Shown here: in pieces, positions 13,659 to 27,170 of the stretch | Layout of the letters: each line of letters starts with the position of its first letter | Position numbering within the stretch: the stretch's first letter is position 1 | Source: Atopsyche davidsoni | Lineage: Eukaryota; Arthropoda; Insecta; Trichoptera; Hydrobiosidae | Length of the DNA: 64,000 bases | Reading direction: 5' to 3' | NCBI GenBank assembly: GCA_022113835.1 | Contig: JAILWY010000016.1 | Span: forward strand, 13,485,501 to 13,549,500 | Notes under the pieces: generated by a model | The model's database searches: none | Seen by the model: the letters and a program-made list of their open reading frames with translations, nothing else | What the model was told of the DNA's origin: nothing | Translations under genes and position numbers: made by a program

Positions 13659-16600
13659 TATACTAGATTTTCAGCATGTATAAGTTTTTTCCAAATACAT
13701 TATTAATACTTCGGCGTACTGGATTCAGTTATTTCGTAGAAATCATTGTATTTATTTATGTTTGATTAAAGTGTACGTGTTATTGTTGATCATGGGTTTG
13801 CGGGTTATTATTTTTAATTTTATAGTGTTTTATGTTTCTCAAAATTGTTGTTACAGGTTTAGAAATATCGGTATTTGTTAAGTCATTTACTTGTTATATA
13901 GAGAAATAAATATAAATAAAAAAGACATCTACATTCTTGTAGAAAATAATGAATTATTAAAAATTCATAAATAAATAAATATAATGAAAATTTATTTGTG
14001 TTGATAATTTAAACGCAAGAATAACTTTTGATATGGTAATATTTTCATTTTTCTTCTCTAAACTTGGAGTAAAAAAAATAATTTTGATAAAGGGTGGATA
14101 TTTGTTTGAGACTATGTAGAATTTATCTAGAATACATATTAACACTTTATTTAATAAATAGAGACCTGTAATATTTTGGTTCTATGAGTAACTAGCTGTT
14201 GCTTTTGTCGCAAGCGATGTCTGTTATTCATTAAAACAATGGTGATATTTTAATATAATATTATTTATTTGCAACGCGTACCAACCCGGATGGGTAATGT
14301 TTTATTGTTGTAATTTTTAACGGCTGGCAAGGCGAGTCTTCCAGTTTGGCCAGCAACAAACAATAAAAAATTTAAAAAAACCCTCCACAGAGAAGTTGGA
14401 AGCCCTGTTAGGAATACAGATGAGGAAGCTGTCTCAGCACTTGTGAGTTTCCCAGAACAAGTAAAAAAATTGTATCATATCAAATTTTAAAGCAGCCTTG
14501 TGTATTCGTTTTAAATTGTATTCTACTGTTCGTGGACTTTGTGACAAATTTGCTCATGACTTGAGAAGGAAATTGGTATCAAAATATTATAAGTCGAATT
14601 TAACTTTGTTTGGTTTGGTGTGTTTTGATGATGTTTTTCAATTTAAATTCATCATTCTCGTAAAGTTTATCTCTCAGTGAAAAGTTTTTTTTGAATTATT
14701 TTTTCAAGAGATTGTTCTACATGATTATTGAAAATAATACTCAAGTATGTATATGATGGTGTTTTCTGATAATATTTTGGTAGGTTGTGGCTAAATTTTG
14801 TCACGAAACCTCAAAAGTACATAAAATATGTTTTATGCTACATTTTACAATCTTGAAATAAACTTTTATGAATCGTCACCCTCTCATACAAACCCGATTC
14901 ATAGGAAAAATTAAATACGTGACTCATTAATGTTGCCGAAAATCTGTCAGAAAGTTCTTATGGCAGACTTTTATATTACAAAAATAATAAAAATCAAAAT
15001 TATTATGTTAAGAGATATTCGTACGTTCAATTCAAAGGAATTCAAATTTAAAAGTAACATAATCCTAAAAAACGATGTTACATTAAAAGCATTAACACAA
15101 GTGAGCCCGGGCAACCTTCCTACAGACATCATCGCATGTTTCATTTAATATTAAAACTTCAGAAATCATAAAGTGGGTATCCTGTGTACCAATAGTGGGT
15201 CCAGGCTTTCTCGTCTCGCGGGACTGCAGAGGCAGGTCAAGGCCTGGCGCCTCGGGGGCGACTGATACCAAATTAAGGGCCAGCAGTATGGCCACATTAT
15301 ATTTCAGCGGGTGGGACGATGGCCATTTTGTTTTTTCTTCAGACACTCTTCAGAGGCCCATTGCGGGTTATGGCTGATTGCCATAGACCGTTGGTTTGGG
15401 AAGCGCTCGAAAACATTGATATTATCGCGTATCGAAAACTAGAATTCAATAAAAATATTTGATTTCATACTTGAACGACATTTTTGGAGAGTTTTCTTTA
15501 ATTTCTTTAATTGAAAAAAACTTAACTGATCTTGCATTCCAGCAGCATATCTTATCTTGAATTTTATTTACACCTATCGTTACATAAGCAATATTTTCTA
15601 TCTCAAGAATCTTCAAGGTATTAATATTTATTTTCTTTCTGAAACCACCAGTAGTTTATTAACTAAATAATTCATCACGTTTTCTTATAAGACTTATTGT
15701 TGTTTTTGTCCCACACGCGTACACACCTCTGAAAGTGTTCAAATGTAATTTTGCATTACTACTGCATCATTTTCTATCTATGAAAGACCGGTTCAATTTG
15801 TAATACTCTAGACTTAAATAACGAATATAAATATCGAAATAGCAAATGTGCATTTGATATTTAATGACTTCGTCATACTGTAGAAAGCACTTGAAAGGCG
15901 AAAGCTTAGACAAAAAATAAATATTATTTTCTTCTGAGAATTACAGAAAGTAATCATTCAAGATTATTTCCTGTGCAAACTTTTTCAGAAAACAAAAAAA
16001 AATAAAAATATCAATGTAAAATATAACGCAAATATTTTGTATTTTACGTCATAAACAGGATTGTGTAAAAGATTTAGCAGAACTGAAACAAAGAGGAAAC
16101 GCGTCCCTGAAAGTGTCAATGTTTCCGAACTAGATACGAGCGGACTGGTCTCGCTTGTACAATTTAGTTTTGAGGTTTGTATATTGGATATGGGACAAAG
16201 CGATACCTCCGTACTTACCCCCGGCAAAATGAATATTACTCGAAAGAACTTCCATCCCTCCACCACATGAGGTGTATCTCAGTGCGCGATCTTTGCGTAG
16301 GCAGTAACTTGAATTTTCAATACACGTTTTAAAATAAAACTAAATCATATTTTCTTTGTTTATTTATACTTTAAAAATGTATAATTCGTCTTATAATATT
16401 AATGAATAATTATAAATTTCTGAAATACTAGGAATGGGTGTATTTCAATTTCATGCTAAGTTATCCTATCTAATCTGAAATGTTTTTCAGTGTAATTCTT
16501 AAGTACAAATTGAAAAGTAAGATGATACCGAATTGTAAATACCTAGATATTAAATTAATTAAAATTAAGGTGTGCATTAATAATTATGGTTGTTTTGTGA

Positions 16601-19600
16601 TACATTAATAATTATCGATACATCATTTTAATAATAAAATTCACAGTATGTTTTTAACTGATTCAAGAACATAAAAAATTTAAATTAATTAAATTATGAA
16701 ATGTTTTGTATAACCCGAAGAGTGCTTATTTAAATCAAATTATGTAAATTTAATATATGTAACGAAACAAACATATAATGATGGTTAGCTCAATGTCTCC
16801 ATAGTCTGCTCCACGCAAGCGCTAGCTGCTGCCCAAGGAAATGTATGTGATAATCTTGAAAGAAGAAAAGGAGACTTTACTTGCAATCAAAACAGTTGGC
16901 AAGAGACATTCACGCGTATCTCAATAAACTGAGGACTTCCTTATTCATGGCTTGGCATTGGCTGTGGCTTTATTTTGGATATTCTATAATATCCCAGAAA
17001 TTTTAAATTTTTTAAGCCTGCTTTAATGCATCCTTGTTATTTTGATCAGTAATGATAAACAATATTCTCGTGAAATAACCATTTTCTGAAAATATATAAA
17101 AAACCTTTTATTCACCTTTTTGGACACCTATGATTAAATGTGAAAGAAACTGTATTTTTTACAAAACTAATGCACTTAGTTATTTGTTTCAGGTATTCGG
17201 CCTTGGGAAAAATCCGGACATCCCTTGCGAGCACTCGCCGCGCGTCAGGACGAAGTCACTGCGGAATGCGCCGGCGACAAGGAGCTCCGAACAACTCGAA
17301 ATACCTCACTGTGTTGGGTTGCTATTTTAAGTGAGAACGAAAAATCTATCAATTTTTCAACTAGCGCAATAGAATGCCAACTTAACTTTCCCTGTTATCT
17401 ACACAGGTATGCATAAAACAAAATTGGTATATTTAAAATCAAATACAGTCCGAGCGTATGCTAGCTGGTACGGTTTACCGGTGAGTGCGAAATAACTTAC
17501 AATTTTTGGACTATATATAAAAATGGACCTAAAGGAACATTTTTGAACTGAAATATTTATCATCTATAATAAAACATTAATCTATAGTTTAAGGAAGTAA
17601 ATAGCCAAAAGACTAGAAAATTACTGTTATGTATATTTGTGAGTGCTTTCACTTTTTTAAGACTCCATCAGACTACAGTATAAAAAAATATTTTTTTTAC
17701 GTTTGTCAAATATATAGTATGACCAATTTTTTTTATTCATATTATAGTATTCTAAAGCACTGTTTATTTAACCACAATTCTTGCTAACGTCAGGAAGTAG
17801 GCATTGCGTGATACCGGATGTTATAAAAGCCAAAAATTTCAAACTTCTAAAGCGTGTCAATCGAGGGAAAACAACATAAAATTAGAGAAATTTCCCACGA
17901 TACTTCGCGCGAGTCATAAAATACACTTTAGGTATTAAAATCTCCGATCTACTTGTAAGCTTGCGAAGCTTAGCAATCATAGCCTCGTTTTTTAATGCTC
18001 TATATAGAAGTACTTGGAAAAAATTCAGTATATTTCAGTTATCAAAATGTAAAGTAATATCAGTATAATTTCATAAATAGACTATATAAGTCATATCTTA
18101 GTTGGTACATCGTTATTTTTCCCATTAATAAAATCCAATTTCGTTGGCGAAGCTAATTCTAACTATTTTCCATGTTATTTTAAACAACTTATTAGACTTT
18201 TTTTAATATTAGAGAAGCCTTTTTACAATAACTTAACGATCACTGCGGCGGAATTTTTTAACATTTTAATAATAACATAGTGTTTGCATTGCAATAATAA
18301 TATTTACAAAATTAAATTAGCCGAAGACTAAACACCAAATATAATTTATGTTAATATATTGAGTTAGTTATTAAACAAATATTTGTTTGTATTATTTTTT
18401 TTAAGAATAATGTATTTATAATTCATAAAAAATGATTGATAATGTAGTTTCGTCCATTATTTTTTTAAATATTGTCTTCGTTTAGCGGAAAAAAAGCTAA
18501 AATTAACTATTCATATATATCCCAAAAAATTCAAAACATATCAAGATTCTTTGATTTTATGTGTTATTTATATAATTATTTACCTTAATATTTTAATGTT
18601 TATTTGGATTTATTTTTGAAGGTTAATTTTTTTATTAATTTACTTTTATAAAAATAATGGGATGTATTTAGGCATTTGAAAATAAAAAAAAACAAGATAA
18701 GCTGAGGCTTAAGCCCTGAAGATATATGAGTATAAAATTATAATTTGAGTTTTACTGTGGCTATTTTAAGAAGACAGTCGTATTTTCCAGTGAAATATTT
18801 TTACCATTGAATAATCACTTCAATTGAGGCAAACCTGTCTATATTAGTTGATAAAACTGCATTGTTGAAAATTGTGTATAAATAAATCCAGTATACATTG
18901 GTTTCTAAAATTTTTACCAAAGTCAAGTGTTTACTTATTCTTCACGAACAATAAAAGTTTGAAGTCATCGTCAAGTCATCTTTCCCAAAACTACTTTTGG
19001 ATACCTTTCAATCAATAAGGGACCGAGTATATCTGGGGCGGACGTTTAGTGGTTGGGGTTCAAACCCAAAAAAAAAACAAACAGTTCCCAAAAACCGTCC
19101 TTAATACAAGGTTGCCATTGGTTTTTATCCCGTGTCATCATACCCAAACTTCTAAATGGTGGGCAAGTAACTTCTGGCAAACTGATAAAAGGTAGCTTTA
19201 AGATAACTTTCAATAAATATTTTGTTTCAGCATGTACACTTTTATAATGTTGATTTTAGTACGTTCAACACTGTTAAATTACAAGAATTACATTTTTAAA
19301 AATAACTTTAGGTTCATTCATTAAAAACGATAAGGTTTTCTCGACGAAAATTTTTTTTTTTTATTATTTAAATATGTATAGAAATGTGAAATATCTTTAT
19401 TATTCGAACAGAGATTTTGCTCTGCTGTTCATGAGTAACTTCGTTAACCAATGCACGAAGCACTTCTTTCAACATTTACATTCTGTATTTGCAATTGGCA
19501 TTTATTTTCAGATAATTTTACACCAAGAAAATAATTATATTTTATAAAAAAATCAAATAAATATTTTAAATGCACAAAAAAATAACACTTATCCCGTAAT

Positions 19601-19654
19601 TTTTTTGTAATATTTGTATTTAAAGAAATATTTTTATGAAATTCAATATTTTTG

Positions 19655-19755
19655 ACAGAGAGTACTTGGTGGAATTCCATTTTTATATTTTTGAATAAAA
19701 AATGTGGAAAATCACTCAAGTATTTTATTCAAAAATATTAAAATATTTTTATGTG
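19655..19755. repeat. Foldback-family repeat with perfect 15-bp stem
   Basis: Positions 19686-19700 and 19733-19747 are perfect inverted repeats (TATTTTTGAATAAAA and its complement) around a loop that contains ATGTGGAAAATCACTCAAGT. The outer flank reads GAGAGTACTTGGTGGAATTC, the same block found reversed at 38956-38976 and 55040-55056. It belongs to the dispersed palindromic family described in the findings. Confidence 0.6.
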
Positions 19756-21790
19756 ATATTTTCACTTTTATTTTTTGATCCGACTAATTTTTCAAACATG
19801 TTAGATCTTCAAGCACAGTGAGATTTCGCAGACTATTTATAATTAAACAAATGATTGGAAGTGTTTCCAAAAAAATAAAGAAAATATTTCTAAAAATATT
19901 TTTTTTACTGAAGAATTCTATTTATTACCTTCTGTAAAAATGATTAAATGTCAAATTTTTATTCTATGAAATTTTCCTGCAGTACATAAGTACAAAAAAT
20001 AATATTTACCAACATCTGGTAGGATGAGAGCTAAAAATAAATCGTCGTTTAGAATTATGGTAAAGAAATCCTTAAATATCCATAAACTTTTTTCGCTTAA
20101 ATACCAATTTTCTACGTCTACTTATGTAATTTATGATAATGTGGACAATTATGTAGACATATCTATAAATATATTTAAATTGAGACAGTAAAGAATACCA
20201 AATTGCCGCTGAATTAACCGGGAGTCCTCATGCAATAACGAATTCTTTCCAGGTAACCTCGCATGATGGTTACATGGCTTGGAAAAATAAATGCCTAAAT
20301 TTGAGAAGAAAATGGTATAAAAGGATAAGAAAATTTTAAGGATAATCCGAGGAAAAACATGGCGCACTTAAGGACTGGCGGGAGGGAAAGGGGAAGAGGG
20401 GGTAATCCACAGGACCCGAGCAGGAACCCCGCAGTTCAGGCGGGCTCTCTCTCTCGCGAAACAATAACTTCCATTTTAAAACTTTAGAATACTCCCTGGC
20501 AGTACTGCTTTGCAAAAATTATTCGTAGGTGACAACATGGAAGAGTGAAAATAATTTACCCAAAAAAACTTTGCTGGAATAATTACATTCTTTGAATAAT
20601 AAATTAACAATGAAGTTCACAACAAGAAGATAGACATGAAATTTAAATGTATTTTATACTTAAAAGAATATTTTAATGCTTAAAATTACTAAATAATGAG
20701 CATATTCGTTTTGTAGTTCGGAGCATTTATTTATATGCGTTTAGTGAAGAGTTCACATTTTTTTTTTATAAATTAGATAAATTAAAAAAAAACCAATTTG
20801 GTAACGATGAATTAAATCAGTGTCCAGTTATACAGTAAAGGGTTCATCTGCACGCACTCTGTCAATAAATTATGAAAAGTTTTAGATTTTCAATAATTGT
20901 ATCTACAAGAGACCGGTTCTACTTTTGTTATCAAATTGAAATTGGGAAGCAAGTATAAATATTTAAATGACTGAAAATTCTGATTCATTTCTTTGCACTC
21001 ACAATTAAAAATAATCATAATCAGCTTGCAATTTATACTTATAATAGATTTTTATTTTTAAACGGTGATATTTATAGAACTATTTAAAAAAATGACAACA
21101 TGATTTGTGTCATTTTTCTTCTTTCAATATAATTCTTTAGGACGCTATATTTTTAAATTTAAAGCATGAAAATATATTAAAGTAAAAAAACAATAATTTT
21201 CTAATGGACGAAAAAGCGTAGAAATTTTGCTTTTAAAGATTAGTAATCGGTTATGTAGATGACAGGGAATATTAATCTTTATCGATATTCCAATGGCAGC
21301 AGAGGTGGTCGAAGGTCAGACATTGTCTGTTATAAAACGACGATGTACAAAATGGGTCTAAATGGGAAATGGTCTAAGCTGACGAGTCATTTATGAAAAT
21401 ACACGTACTTTGTCATCATGTGCACTACAAGTATCGCCAATATTAAAAAAAAGAAAAACTTTTAAATTCTGATTCATTGAGGGAAATCCGGAAAAGACAA
21501 TCAGGCGTATTTATTTGAACAAAGCTCACTATTGTGATATTAGTCAACCTAACCTAACCACGTACACACATCACCCGGCTATTGCAGAGAATTTCTAACA
21601 TAGGTAAAAAAAATTGTGGGAACTTTTTTTTCATTAAAAACTGTGATGGTAACATTTGTTTATAATAAACGTAATAAAATTACAATGCAAAGGTATTAGG
21701 GCGATACATATTTGTGCGCGGTGCGCCTCGGCAGCCCCATTGTCTCGGGCGCCTCCCCGCCGGGCAACGAGCAGCTCCGTGATTTAGCGC

Positions 21791-21962
21791 GGCCTCGCCC
21801 CCCGCCCCGCGCCCCCCGCCCCCCCTGCCCCGCGCCCCCCTCCCCCCCTGCCCCGCGCTCCCCCCCCTGCCCCCCCCCCCCCCCCCCCCTGCCCCGCACT
21901 CCCCGCCCCTGCGCCCCCCCTCCCCCCCTGCCCCGCACCCCCCGCCCCCCCCGCCCGGCCGC
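21791..21962. repeat. C-rich low-complexity tract (G-rich on minus strand)
   Basis: About 170 bp is almost entirely C with interspersed G, T and A. It is a degenerate tandem array of CCCTGCCCCGC-type units separated by runs of 5-18 C. The complementary strand has many runs of four or more G, so it could form G-quadruplexes. Open frames across it encode only Pro/Arg- or Gly-rich low complexity and are not taken as genes. An 18-C homopolymer near 21872-21889 is a place where assembly or read errors are likely. Confidence 0.85.
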
Positions 21963-22194
21963 AGCGTGAGGGATTTATTGCGCCCCTGTCAACAGATTTG
22001 TTAGCGCCTGCAAACTGTCGTCGTTTAACTGCTTCCCTGTTTGTGTTTCGTATTTTAAATCTTTAAGACTTTTAATTTTTATCAAATGTCATCTAAATAC
22101 ACATTTATTTGGTTTGAAAAAAATAATCGACAATAGTATTTTGTTTTATTCAACAATATTGAGTTATCTTTGTAATCAATATACTTTGAATAAT

Positions 22195-22310
22195 TTTTGA
22201 TTTTTCCACATGTTTAATTTTATTGGTGACCGGTTTTGCTGGTTTTATTATATTTAAAATATTAAAATGGAATTCCGCCGAGTACTATCAATACAAAAAT
22301 AAAAGCTTTA
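22195..22310 (-). repeat. Foldback-family repeat (reverse orientation)
   Basis: It carries GATTTTTCCACATGTTTAAT, TTTTATTGGTGACCGGTTTT, AAAATATTAAAATGGAATTC and a degenerate GAGTACT block. These match the 24583 and 35145 copies in opposite orientation. Only part of the second arm is visible. It has no coding content. Confidence 0.55.
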
Positions 22311-24582
22311 CAATCATCAAAACCTATTCCCAAAATGTATTAATCCACAATCTAAGCTTAAAATAAAAATATTTAACAGGTTCGCTGAACATTTCCAGTT
22401 TTATTATTTCTCTAATTCCATTTTAAAAAACATAGTCAAGCATTCATCAACCGTAAAATCTGTAAAATTAAGGGTTTTTGATATCTCCTTTCCTCCGACA
22501 GGGTAAACGTTGGAAACTTTATAGGCTGGAAAAAGAACAATGTCACTTAATAACATCACGTTTATACATATAATATATTGTAAGATTTTTGTATTGTTAT
22601 TAATAAATAAAAACTTTAGTCAAGACTATATGAAAAAAAAAAAAAGAAACAAGCGTTAATCTGGAAAGGAATTCTTCTGTCAAAACGTATATATAAAAAC
22701 ATCTGTCTTACCCCCGAATCAACGAGCGAGTACATTTTATTGTATTTAAAAATCAAATAAGCCACCCGTAGACAATTTATTATTCATTACAATTGAATAA
22801 TTAATAAATGGTACGTATATTTAAAAAAGGCACTTCTTTAAAAATAAAACATCAAAAAAACAATCACTGCCTGTTCTGCGATAAAAGCTCCGTCTCTTTA
22901 ATATCAATCTTCAGTGAAAAGAAAAACCTCAAAGGGAAGAAATTTTCGCCTGAAAATAATCAAAAGCAATTATCTGCCTTCACGGAGCCGCCGTCTCCCT
23001 CGCGCCTTGCGCCTTCTCTTTCCCTCTCGCCGCGCGTCCTGGAGATAAAAAACTCTGGATTAGCGGTACTTTTCTAATCTATCGTGTTCTTCATCAAAAC
23101 CTGCAGACCTATTAAAAATACTTTTTAATCCTGTCCAGTAATCTGTGGTTAATTACAATAAGTCAAGGCTTATTTAATTTTTTCAAAATAAATACTATAC
23201 TTATGTCATAATTTTATCAGTGACAAAATTGATTTTTCAGAAAATTTTTACGTGATACATATAAAAATATAAATGAATTAAAAATAATTATGTTTCTACG
23301 TGAGTTGTTTAGAAAAACATTTTTTTTTTGTGATTTAACTAAGTATTTAATACAAGAGATTGGCCTTATTTGTAATTTTCTTTTTTTTTACAACGCATTT
23401 GTATATCCTTATAAATAATGTTATTATTTTTAAGTTTCTTTTTTAGTAGTACAGTCCAAAGAAACACTTTAAAATTTCTCGCATATATAAATTATCACGA
23501 TTTCCTGTTCATTTACAATTGTCGTTTTAAAAACCAAATGGCTGAGATATTATAATCATCATTGTTTGATGGTGTTTACTCCATCCAAGGCCCCCTTAAG
23601 CTTCACTTCCTTTCTTATTTTTGGGTCTATCAAATTTCTTGAAAGGCAAAAATGCCAATAAAAAAACATGACCGTAATATATTAGTTATGTTATTTTCGA
23701 AATACTTAAAATAAAAAATTGTGTAATTGAGTTATTTATAACGAATATGAATTTCGTCTCCACGTGGACATTTTATAGTTAAAACTTTTCTACAAAATAC
23801 TGTCTAAGTGCGAAGACATTACCCGTTGCTAATACAGGCAACTTACTCCGGGACTATAACAAAGCTGTGACGGTAAAATACCATCGTTATTTTAGGAAAA
23901 AAGATGAATTACCAATCTTGTAAAAATTATTATAAACGTTAGAACACTTATTCAAAGCCTCTGTTTTTAGATATTACATATATTGTTTGAAAGTATTTTA
24001 CTTTTTCATAAAACTATAATATTGTACTTATTTTCAACTAATTCATTGTGTGGTAAATATTAAATATGTATAAGAAAATTATCGTACAGTACGGCCTTTT
24101 TCATATTTCAGAATAATCATAAATCTGTTTGTAATTCTCATTGTTTTCTTATATCTCTTAGTATATTTCTAAACCTCTACAATTTGCAAGCTTAACATCA
24201 TTTTAAAAATAATAGGTTTACAGTTTTGTGGTTTTAAATTTAAATTATTTTTTATTCTTCAATTAGAAAGTACTGAACATACGATCGGAAAATTTACTGA
24301 AAACGTATCGTTATTCAGGTTTTAATTTGTGGTACATACAGTGTACTTTATTATTAAAAACATCTACTGAGTGCGAATTTATGAACGGGTGCGAAGTTGT
24401 ACTAAGGGAATTCGATTTCAAAAAAACATTATTTTTTATGAACACCGAGCTTTTTTTCATATCTATATCATATAAATATCTGCTTCATTATATTTAAAAA
24501 AAATGGAAATATTTCTATGACTATTATGAAATTTATAGATTTAGACCATTCTATAAAAATCGGTTTCGTTTCTTAGTTCGAT

Positions 24583-24680
24583 AATGCCAACGTGAAAGGT
24601 TGGCAAATCGGTCACCAATAAAATTAAACATGGGGAAAAATCTATCATCTTATTTAAAATATTAATATTAAAAATAAAAA
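24583..24680 (+). repeat. Foldback-family repeat with central hairpin
   Basis: The central part has a clean stem, GCCAAC-GTGAAAG-GTTGGC (about 24588-24606), followed by a CGGTCACC core, an AATAAAATTAAACATG block, GGGGAAAAAT and TTATTTAAAATATT. This is the best-preserved example of the core hairpin in the window. Confidence 0.55.
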
Positions 24681-25740
24681 CATTTTATGTATATGAAGAA
24701 AAAATACTATAACGTTATAAATTTTGATTTATAGTTCAAATCAATATGACTAAGACTCATAAAAGAGAACAAGAAATTAAAGTTTTCAAAGTATTGTATC
24801 ATAATTTTGGCCAGCATCATTGCCTACGAATACAAAATGTGTAATTTCAAAAATAACTGCTCTTTTCTAGCAAAATGTAATAATAGCGGGGATCGTGAAA
24901 CTCGGGATCTTGTTGTGCAGTTCACTTTATCCTCGGAGCTTACGTAGAATCCCATTCTTAATTTAGACATCGAAACGAGCGCACAAAGCGACGGAAGGAA
25001 AAACAAAGGATGTAAAGATAAATAACAGCATATTTCATAAGCGAAATAAATTCCTTCACAGTGCGGAGCTCTCTGTAGATAGATGTAATGAAATGACCCT
25101 ACGTAATATCTCGAAGGCTTCTACGCCGTAGAATCCACAATAAACAAGTCTGTTTGCTTTGCATAGGCCGTCTGCTGAAAGTCTACATAAAATTAAATAC
25201 AGATGTTTATTTTAAAAAAATTAATTGCTATCATATTTCTCATAAAAATTATCGCTGCACGGGTAGCGGAGCAAGTCGACTCACCCTGCTCAGAACATCT
25301 TTACAGATTTTACATTGAATGTATAGTTAACATACATTTCCTGTCAAACACAATGATTTTTATAAAATAAACATACCTAGTAAGATATTACTTGCAAAAT
25401 ATAAAGTCTTTTTACTCGGAAAGGGAAAACTTATAATAAACTAATAAACTACACAAATTGAATTAAATAATTTAAAGAAAATAAATTGAAAAACTTCAAA
25501 TCAAACTTCTCTTAAGTTGAGAAAATGTGCCTACGATGAATGCAATTAAAAATATGAATTTTAATTTTAAAAAATCCTACCAGCTTAATAGCAAAGGCGT
25601 TGGTATTTAATCGAAAGTTCTTTGATTCAATTTTTGGCCTAATGGATATTTTTATGATAATATAATAAACTAACTAATATAATTAGGCACATTAGTTCAC
25701 ACAAAGAAGATGATTTAAAGAAATTCTCAGAAAAATATCG
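24681..25740. other. AT-rich non-coding DNA
   Basis: No gene is seen. Two GC-richer islands lie near 24880-25000 and 25070-25190 without a recognised domain. Confidence 0.5.
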
Positions 25741-25819
25741 TGATTTGTGTGGGATTTGAACCCACATCCCCTGGCTTACATGGCCGGTGTACTGACCCTT
25801 GTACTAACGAACCACATCC
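25741..25819 (-). other. tRNA-Thr-like sequence (tRNA pseudogene or SINE head)
   Basis: On the minus strand the T-arm is perfect (GTGGG-TTCAAAT-CCCAC). The anticodon arm (CCGGC, loop CATGTAA, then GCCAGG) gives a TGT anticodon, as in threonine tRNA. The internal B-box GGTTCAAATCC is near consensus. The acceptor stem does not pair and the D-arm is irregular, so it is unlikely to be a working tRNA. A tRNA pseudogene or the head of a tRNA-derived SINE is more likely. Confidence 0.45.
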
Positions 25820-26479
25820 ATTAATCGAGAATTTTTAACAATCATACTCTTCATATGAACCAATATGCCCAGGCCAACCAATATATTAGTAAATAATATA
25901 AACCTGTAATAGGTAAAAAATACGCATTTGATTGACGTTCAATCCAAAAATAGACATACATATAATAAACAAAAGCATGGTGCAGTAAATTAGTAATCGA
26001 TTTGAGTAAACTTTGTTTGTTTTGATATTTTTAAAATGTTTATTTAATGAGCGTAAAAACTACATGAAAACGGTTGAAACTAAATAAAAGTTTTATATGA
26101 AATATATAATCAAATAATTAAATTTTGTTAAAGGCTTATTGGCAAACTTACAACTGAAATTATTAATGGCACGTTTGCACAAACAACTTTATCGCAACTG
26201 AAACTGTTAGCGTTGTCCTCGGATATCTTTATTGTCCCACACGACTATAAAATTAAATCCGGAAGCGTTTCCATGGACGTGGCAGCTTTGACCGAGGAAA
26301 TCAGAACTCGAGAAGCGATTTGCGACTCAGAGCAGCCGCCGTCGGCTTTTCAATTCCCAGACGTGCCGGCCGAGCTCTGCGATACGCTCCGTCACTGAAA
26401 CTTTCAAAGTCTTCCCATGTCCATCTGCCACGTCATATTCCAGTTGAAAATAAACTTATTTTTCCTTAAAAATATATTT
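25820..26479. other. Non-coding DNA with one GC-rich island
   Basis: AT-rich flank, then an island at about 26210-26450 that is open for 61 codons from 26213. No family similarity is recognised, so it is not called as a gene. Confidence 0.45.
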
Positions 26480-27170
26480 TACTAGAAATGTAGCCCGTCA
26501 TAAAATGACGTATTCGATGAACAATGCAATAGTGTTTGAACATATGTTTTGCTGACAATTAGATGAATATTTTATTTCATTTTGTACACATATATTTTGA
26601 ATAGCCGGATATTAATTTCGAAAGCAAAGCCATTCTAGGAAATATCACATTTCGTGTCACAAACATCGAATCACTTTCACTGCACTGTTCTTTATTAGAT
26701 GCAGTCTTTATCACGTTCAATTGTGCTATTCTTTTTTAATTACGTTTGCTGTGCTTAGACGGTGTTATTTTTTTAGGAGGCATTTTAAGTTATTAATGAT
26801 GTGATTAATAATTTCTAACGCAATTTCGATAAAAAAAATAAAATTGGTACTTGTGTCAAGCTGACATAAACTGGAAATTTCTTAGAAGCATCATATTTTG
26901 TTTTTTTGTAAAAGTTCTAAATTTGAAATTCTCGTGTTGAACAACAGAATCATATAGTTCGTTCATAAAGCATATTTGATAGTTTTATTTAATTAGTTTA
27001 TGAATGAAAATATTATCCTGTCGTCTTGAAATTCGGCACATAACTGCGGAAAATTTCACTGAACTTACGTGCAAAAAATCAGCGTTGTATCTTTTAAGAT
27101 ATTCTATAGAGAACCCAAAAATGAAACATACACACACACCCACCCACACACAATGGCTATTATTATAGTA
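26480..27170 (+). mobile_element. ~690-bp dispersed repeat, copy 2
   Basis: It matches 917-1606 along its full length in the same orientation, with scattered substitutions and small indels. Both ends (TACTAGAAATGTAGCC and GGCTATTATTATAGTA) are conserved. The subterminal hairpin stem GTCAT...ATGAC is kept although the loop changed from GAA to AAA. The near-terminal CA repeat is longer and interrupted by CCCACCC. No coding capacity is seen. Confidence 0.65.

Larger units (their letters stand above)
13661..24580. other. AT-rich non-coding region
   Basis: No gene is recognised in about 10.9 kb. GC-richer patches lie near 15100-15400, 17200-17320, 20370-20480, 21700-22040 and 22960-23060. Two foldback-family copies and the C-rich tract are listed separately. 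Positions 14187-14360 begin ACTAGCTGTTGCTTTTGTCG, which resembles ends of dispersed insect repeats, but no second copy or far end was found here. Confidence 0.5.

Noticed and set aside
21545..21561. CCTAACCTAACC, similar to the insect telomere repeat
   Set aside because: Only about two units; too short to be a telomeric array.
21696..21969. Gly/Arg-rich and Pro-rich open frames across the C-rich tract
   Set aside because: Product of homopolymer composition; no protein family.
26213..26398. 61-codon frame in a GC island
   Set aside because: No family similarity recognised and no convincing splice or promoter context; chance is likely in a GC-rich island.
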